From: Balanoglossus misakiensis
Taxonomy: Eukaryota; Hemichordata
Length of the DNA stretch: 64,000 nucleotides
NCBI GenBank assembly: GCA_040954595.2
Contig: CM082583.2
Span: forward strand, 4,774,001-4,838,000
Direction of reading: 5' to 3'
Each line of letters begins with the position of its first letter. Position 1 is the stretch's first letter. The notes under the pieces were generated by a model that was given only the letters and a program-made list of their open reading frames with translations, did no database searches and was not told the origin of the DNA. Position numbers and translations under genes: made by a program. Positions 42,201 through 48,982 of the stretch are shown here, one piece after another.

Positions 42201-43705
42201 CACACACACACGTACAATATCCATGTTTACTTCCCTTTATTTTACACTTACTTTTCAACACTCGGGTGGCCGACAGAATATCGGAATTTTATCAGCAGCA
42301 TTTAGACAAGTGTTTCTCACTTGGGATCGTATTACAAATGGCTGTGCATGTTTTATTCATTGGGAGTCCCTCAGTGTGATTTCATTCTGGGTTTCTGACC
42401 CAATCAGCCCCTGCCTAATCCTCGCGTCAGTATTGATACTATTCAATCAAAGGTGGTCGTGGATATCGTATGGACTGCTTTGCGGTGCAGAAAATGCCTC
42501 CCTGACCTCCATCTGTTTCAGGGTGACCTTTGTGGATTTCTCTGATGTGGTTCGTGTCAGGGGGAGTTTAGTCATACGTGTACATTTCAACGTGTGCGGG
42601 TTGTGACAAAGCTTGTGGATATCAGCGTCAAAACTTATAGGCTTGTATTGATCGTTTTTTAACAGACCAGGGTTTGGTTGTTAGCGGTTTCTGTCTGACT
42701 GAGGTGTGTCAGTCTTGATATCCCTTTCTGCAATTTTACATTTTTAACGCGTCAACTGGTCAATTTTGTTTGGCTCAAAAGTCTGTCTTTGATGAAGATT
42801 GTAGAACTGAAGTCTCCAGAGTCAGAAAACTGAAAAGTATACCTTCACAACTCATGTCATTTACAGCAGTTACTATCAAATTTATTTTGACATCATTTTA
42901 ACATTGTTTGGTCAACTCAAAGCACACAGAAGTATTAATCTCTGAAATGTTATCGTCTTGAACAGTCCGTGATCAGAATGCTAACTTGAGCTCAGTTACG
43001 AAAATAAATGTTTAGTTTAAAAAAAAATCATGATCTCAAATCACAGCATTATGCAATATTTCTCTTTTTATCCCAATTCAATTTTTATTTATCTGCAGAA
43101 CATTAAAGCGTGTAGGGTTTCTGTTAGTGTTATCAAAGAGTTCAAACGAACACACTTTGTTTACTGAAGTATGTTCTATCTCTCCCTTGGTACGATATTT
43201 TTAAAAGCGTGAATCTGCAATAACAAGGAAACATCTTGCATAACAATGAGCATAGCCAGTGGGGTTCAGGTAGAATTGAAATTGAAAGATGGCCGTGTCT
43301 TATTATTCCTCTATCATCATCATCCAGTATTGTCTTCCTGTTGAATTGGCTCACAGTCTTGTCTCTCTGTGTCAAATTAATATCTCTGACCTCCCATAGG
43401 CCCTTTAGTGTTATGCCGTACAGCGTATGAAACCTTGGCACAAAAGATGTACCTAATATATACCTGGTGCGCAGAGACTTGATTGTACATCTTCACACCT
43501 TTCTATGGAGGTTAAACATGTGACTTCATCTTATAACATGACGTGTTCCTTGCTGTCTTTGTCAATAACTGCGTGGGTGGTCCTGCAAGGCTTTGTATGG
43601 CGTCTCCTTGGATTTCAAAAAAGGGATTGGGAAAAATGGATTTTTGGCTCGTATTTGGCACATGTAAATGTAACCAAGTGGGAGCTTATTGGATTGGTCA
43701 GTGTC

Positions 43706-43742
<37 letters not shown>

Positions 43743-46700
43743 TCGCACCACTGCATGTTTCACCTTCTTGATTGTTTAATAAGTGTAAAATTGACTAGAT
43801 CGGATTTTGGTCAAATAAAATTGACGCTGTCAAAATTAGTTTTTCAAAATAGCTACAAAATTTTTTAAAAAGTCAACCCCTTTGAAATAATTCTATTCTG
43901 ATTTTTTTGCTGTTTTGTAGCAAACTGGTGCCAACATCAAGGTCTACTCAGAATGCTGCCCCAACTCAACTGAGAGGCTCGTTCAGATGAACGGTAAACC
44001 TGAGATTGTTATCGACTGCATCAACTCTATAGTGAATCTCTTACACCAGGTAAGAAAGGAAATACGGTCATTTATGTCAAACACCCCACTTTCCCTTTGC
44101 AGGGAGAGAACATTTTTTTTGTGTTTACTCAACCAGTTGTCACTAAACTTGCCTTGTAAATTACAGGTGCGTAATGTAATTCAATGTCGTTAGCTGTAAG
44201 CTTTTTCTGAAATGTCAAAAGTGTCATTCAACACTGTTCAATGTAAAAATTCTGGAAATCAAAATGTTCTTATTGTCAATTCATGATGTAAATCGATATT
44301 TTACCTCATTAAAATGAGCGTTTCTTCATTGCAAGCTAAAATATAAGTGCACGCTGATTTACTCCTTTAGTTGAAAATAATTACAAGAAACTTGGCGATC
44401 ATTTGCTTTCATTTTTTTTTGTTTATATAAGCACTTTCAATTTCTTATCTCATGGCTATTAATTATTTGCATGGAATTATAGAATTATTTTCTTTCTGAA
44501 GTAATATTGGTTGTAAATAGCATATTCGTGTTCTTTCTGAGGTTTTCGATTTATACCGCTACGTCATTCCCATACAGCCTTGTAATTTAGTGTTTTGTAA
44601 ACACTGCCGCTGCCCCTGGCTGTGTGTTTTAGCCGGTGTCTGTCTTGACTAAAAATCTCCCCACTCATTCTGGTTTGCAGACTCCTATCAAAGGCATCTC
44701 TCAGCTCTACGACCCTTACTGCCACGAAGAGTACGAGTACGGTGGCTTCAGCGCCTTCGACGACTACTCCTACGGGGGCGGTGGGCGAGGGGGAGGGGGA
44801 CGCGGCCGGGGCGGACCCCGGGGGAGGATGGGTCTGCCACCCCCGAGAGGAGGACCCAGGGGAGGAGGAATGAGGGGAGGCATGCCACCCAGGGGCGGCA
44901 GTCCCAGAGGCTTCAGCAGAGGGGGACCGATGATGCGGGGAGGTCGTGGAGGCACTTCGGCAGTGTCCCGCGGACGCAGCAGTTTGGGTAGTAACATCAG
45001 TGGAGGAGGAGGAGGAGGTGGCGGCTCCTACTCATATGGGTAAGTTAGGTTTTCATTTTTAGGTCCACTATATACTTTATATACCACATGACCCTATGGG
45101 ATTGGTTGCGTCTGGATGGATGGATGTATGTATGTATGTATGTATGTTTGTATAAACAAACCAGGTTGAAGCAATACGAGAAAGATCTTAAGGCAAAGTC
45201 CTCTCAGGGGAGAGTACTTAGAGAAGCGGGAAATGTTCTTCATTCAATTTCAGCTACGTATCTCAATAACCATAATATTGATGATAAGCTAAGATCATTT
45301 GTGGTACGAGGCCGTTTACAGCTTCTACAATGTGAAAGCCTCATGTCCCTGTACTACCCGAGCAGTCGATCAAAATCATGCAAAATCTGTAAGCATCCCT
45401 CCGAAACGGCATCCCATGTCTTAAACGGCTGCACTAAATTCCAGAAAATTTACCAGCAAAGACACAACAGAATTGTTGATTTAATTTACGGAAAGATCGC
45501 TGGTTGTAACCCAAACATGATAATTGTCAAAGATACAGTGCTCACCCATAAGTTGTTTAAGAACAATGATGACCTTTCTTTCCGGCATCATCACAAAAGA
45601 CCAGACATAGTTGTTGTTGATAAAGAAAACATGCAGGCAACTTTAGTAGAAATCGCCATCCCCTTTGATGCACATATCTCAAAATGCTTTCAGGCTAAAT
45701 TCGACAAATATTACCCCCTTTCTCTCGAAATAAACGACATGGGATATCGCTCATTGGTTGTCGTGTTAATCGTCGGCAGTCTAGGTACAGTTCACCAAAA
45801 ATTCATTACAGGGCTTATCAAAACCGGGTTAAGTAGATATGACGCCAAATTTATGGCCAGGTATTGCAGTATAAGCTCCATAATAGGATCTAACAAAATT
45901 TGGAGAATGAGATGCCAGCAATACGACATATAAATTGCTGTTTTGTTTAGTGACAAGGTGTTGTAATGTGAAGGGACCATTTGATACGTTTCCTGTCATA
46001 TGCAATGTGTTTAACGATTGTTATGTAAATATTGTATTTATACATCCTTCTGGGTGTATTTGGAAATAAAAGAAGCTGATATGTATGTATGTATGTGTGT
46101 GTGTATGTATGTATGTATATATGTATGTATGTATGTATGTACGTTTTTTTTTATTTTTATGTAATAATTTTTATCAGTGTCACTATTATATAACCCCCCC
46201 CCCCCTTTTTTTTTTGCTTACAGAGGAGGAGGCAGTTTCAGTACCCGCGAAGATTATGGAGGATCCCAGGGAGGCTACAACCAAAATTTTGCGCAGGATC
46301 CGGTGAGTGGTGTTTGTTTTTGTCTGATCTGTAATTGTTGCTTTGGCTTCTCCATGGAAAGCTGCTTCTTAAGTGCATGATTTTGAGATAATCAGAATTT
46401 GAGTGATATCTGCTGGGTTTAGGGATCTATCCATGTGGGTGCTTTTCAATGAAACCCGGAATGAACAGTATCTGTACTTACATTACAAGGCGGCTTGTCA
46501 AAAATTTTATGCGACTGACCGATCCTCTTCAAGATCTATCATGTACCACTTCACCTTTCGAATTTTGTAGCAATCTAGTAGTCCCCATTTGAAAGCTTTT
46601 CTGAAAATATAGAAAATATAGTTATTGAGTTACATCGGCTATTGTCGGGGGAACTGGCAGACTTGGCCATTGTTTGCAAAAATCAAATTAGAGAGGCTGC

Positions 46701-48804
46701 CACTTCAACTTCAGGATACGACGTCTGAGGACTAACGATTTGATATTTTCAGTAATTGCGTCATTACTAACAGTTAGAAAAAATTCAGTAGAGCTCGGGA
46801 AAGATGGAAGTAATGATGAAATTCCAGTGCGCCCACGTCAAAAGCGTTTGTTTGGTAGAGAAAGGCGCTGTTTCTTTGGTAGAGAATGGCGCTTGTACTT
46901 TGTAGTACCGGTGATTTTTATCGGTCTTTTTTATCAGTGGAATTGTCAGTTATCTGAAATCTCTGTGCTTGTTTTTTCAAGTTAAGAATGATTATTTCGG
47001 AGTCCTACTTTGATGGTCTTGACTCTGTGTTCCCCCCAGAGCAATTGAGAGTATTGGCTGATACCGCGTGATTTGGGAAAACAATAGAAAATCATAATCA
47101 TAAAAATAAATAATTGTACTGTTAGCCTCTGCTGTGTCAGAAATTACTTATCCTAGGGGGGTCCGCTATGCACTCTTATGAATGCTGCGTTGTTGCTAGG
47201 TTACCCTGCTGTTGAATTTGGCCTCTGCTGATGTTGGAGATGTGGGGCTGTTGTGTTTTTCCCAGTCCAGTGTGTCAAAACGCAATAGGGCATGAAAGAT
47301 TTTCCTGAAGAATATTTTAGCATGAAGGGAACCAAAAACCGTGAACGTCTGTTGTTAGTTTGTGTGTAGCCCATAGGACATGAAACACTTCTTTTATTGT
47401 TGTATTAGGTTACAGAGTGTTATTTATGAGACCCTATAAACCTTTTTGTCTTGGAAAACATGGAAAACAGACAATCCTGGAAATAATCGGTCATCAGACA
47501 TTCAGTTAAAAATGATTGGCATCTCAAAAAGTTGTTGACAAAGAAATGTTTGTCCTCCACTGACAACTGCAGGATCAGTTTCATACATGTTAGATAATCC
47601 TATATGGAAGACCAAGTAAATTATACCGAGATAAAATAATTCATAAAGATATCGGGGAAAAAGATCCTTACTAATGACTTTTTGTAGCGTATTCAAAAAT
47701 AGCGCTTTCGTTTTTAAATGTCAACCTTACGGATAATGTAACATGGAGAAATAAATTTTCCACTGCAATTTTAAAACCAGAAAAATAAGTGTTTCGTTTG
47801 ATAATTTGACCCCCGCTGTATTCGATCTCATATTTTTTTCTTCTTCTTTTTTTTGCTTTCAGGTTGGTGGCTCAAATTTCAGTGACGCCTCAAGCTATGA
47901 CAATGGTAAGTTGGGCTTGTATTTGTGTGCTGTCTTGATTTTATGGATTTTAGTAGAACACATCTTTCATGCTGACCCTACAGAACACACACACACAGCT
48001 GTCGTCCACATTCCAGGTTTTGTGTCCGGTCTTAAAAGTGAAATGCGTTGATTCACGTCAGCTTTAACTGGTCAGATGTCAGACGTCGAAAATTTATTGC
48101 ACGAAAACTGAATTGTGTGTATTGCGAGATTTGGGGAGAAATCCCTCCAAATTCCTGACAGCTTTGTGCTGCTTGCCCTGACAATTCACCGAGTGAAATA
48201 TCAAATATGTCAAGATCATCTCCACCTGAAATAAAAATCCTATTTAGTGCCTCATTATGGCTTGCTTCCATCAAATCATGTCACTTCAATAAAACCGTGC
48301 TTATCCGCAACATGAATGTGAGTGGCTGTTATGTTTGATGTTCAAAACCTGTATTTGGGCGCCTGACTTAAGGGTTTATTTTCGAAAGTACTTGTGTATG
48401 CATCTTGTGGGGTTTTAGTTTAGAACATCGTGTCTCGGATATCTGAAGCCTCTGATGATGAGCGTTTCCGTTCACTTTATGTTGCAGATGGCATTGATCA
48501 GTACGACGCCAACCAGTTTACCTCCACTCAAGTCACGATCCCAAAAGATGTAAGTACAGATTATTTTCTACAGTTTGTCTTTCTTGCTCTCTCTATCTAT
48601 CTCTCTGTCTGTCTCTCTATCTCTCTGTCTGTCTGGCTCTCTGTCTGTCTGTCTCTCTCTCTCTCTCACACACATACATACATAGATACATACATAGATA
48701 CTTACATGTACATACATACATACATACATACATACATACATACATACATACATACATACATACATACATACATACATACATACATACATACATACATACA
48801 TACA

Positions 48805-48836
<32 letters not shown>

Positions 48837-48950
48837 CGAAGTATGCGGTTCGACTGGTCCGATCCAAAGTGCTCAATACAAGAGTAGAGCGGAATATAAA
48901 GGAGGGAAGTAGGAGAAACGGAAGGCCTTCCGTTTCTCCTACTACCCTCC

Positions 48951-48982
<32 letters not shown>

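Larger units (their letters stand above)
45040..46223 (+). other. hnRNP K intron 8, mostly a retrotransposon
   Basis: Of about 1,180 bases, some 930 are a retrotransposon fragment with TATG microsatellite on both sides. Without the insertion the intron would be about 250 bases. Confidence 0.85.

Noticed and set aside
44770-44997. Proline-rich frame antisense to hnRNP K exon 8
   Set aside because: Shadow of the GC-rich RGG repeat; the + strand frame matches hnRNP K.
48845-48860. GGTTCGACTGG, similar to a tRNA or SINE B box
   Set aside because: No A box at the right distance upstream and no cloverleaf; the similarity is too short.
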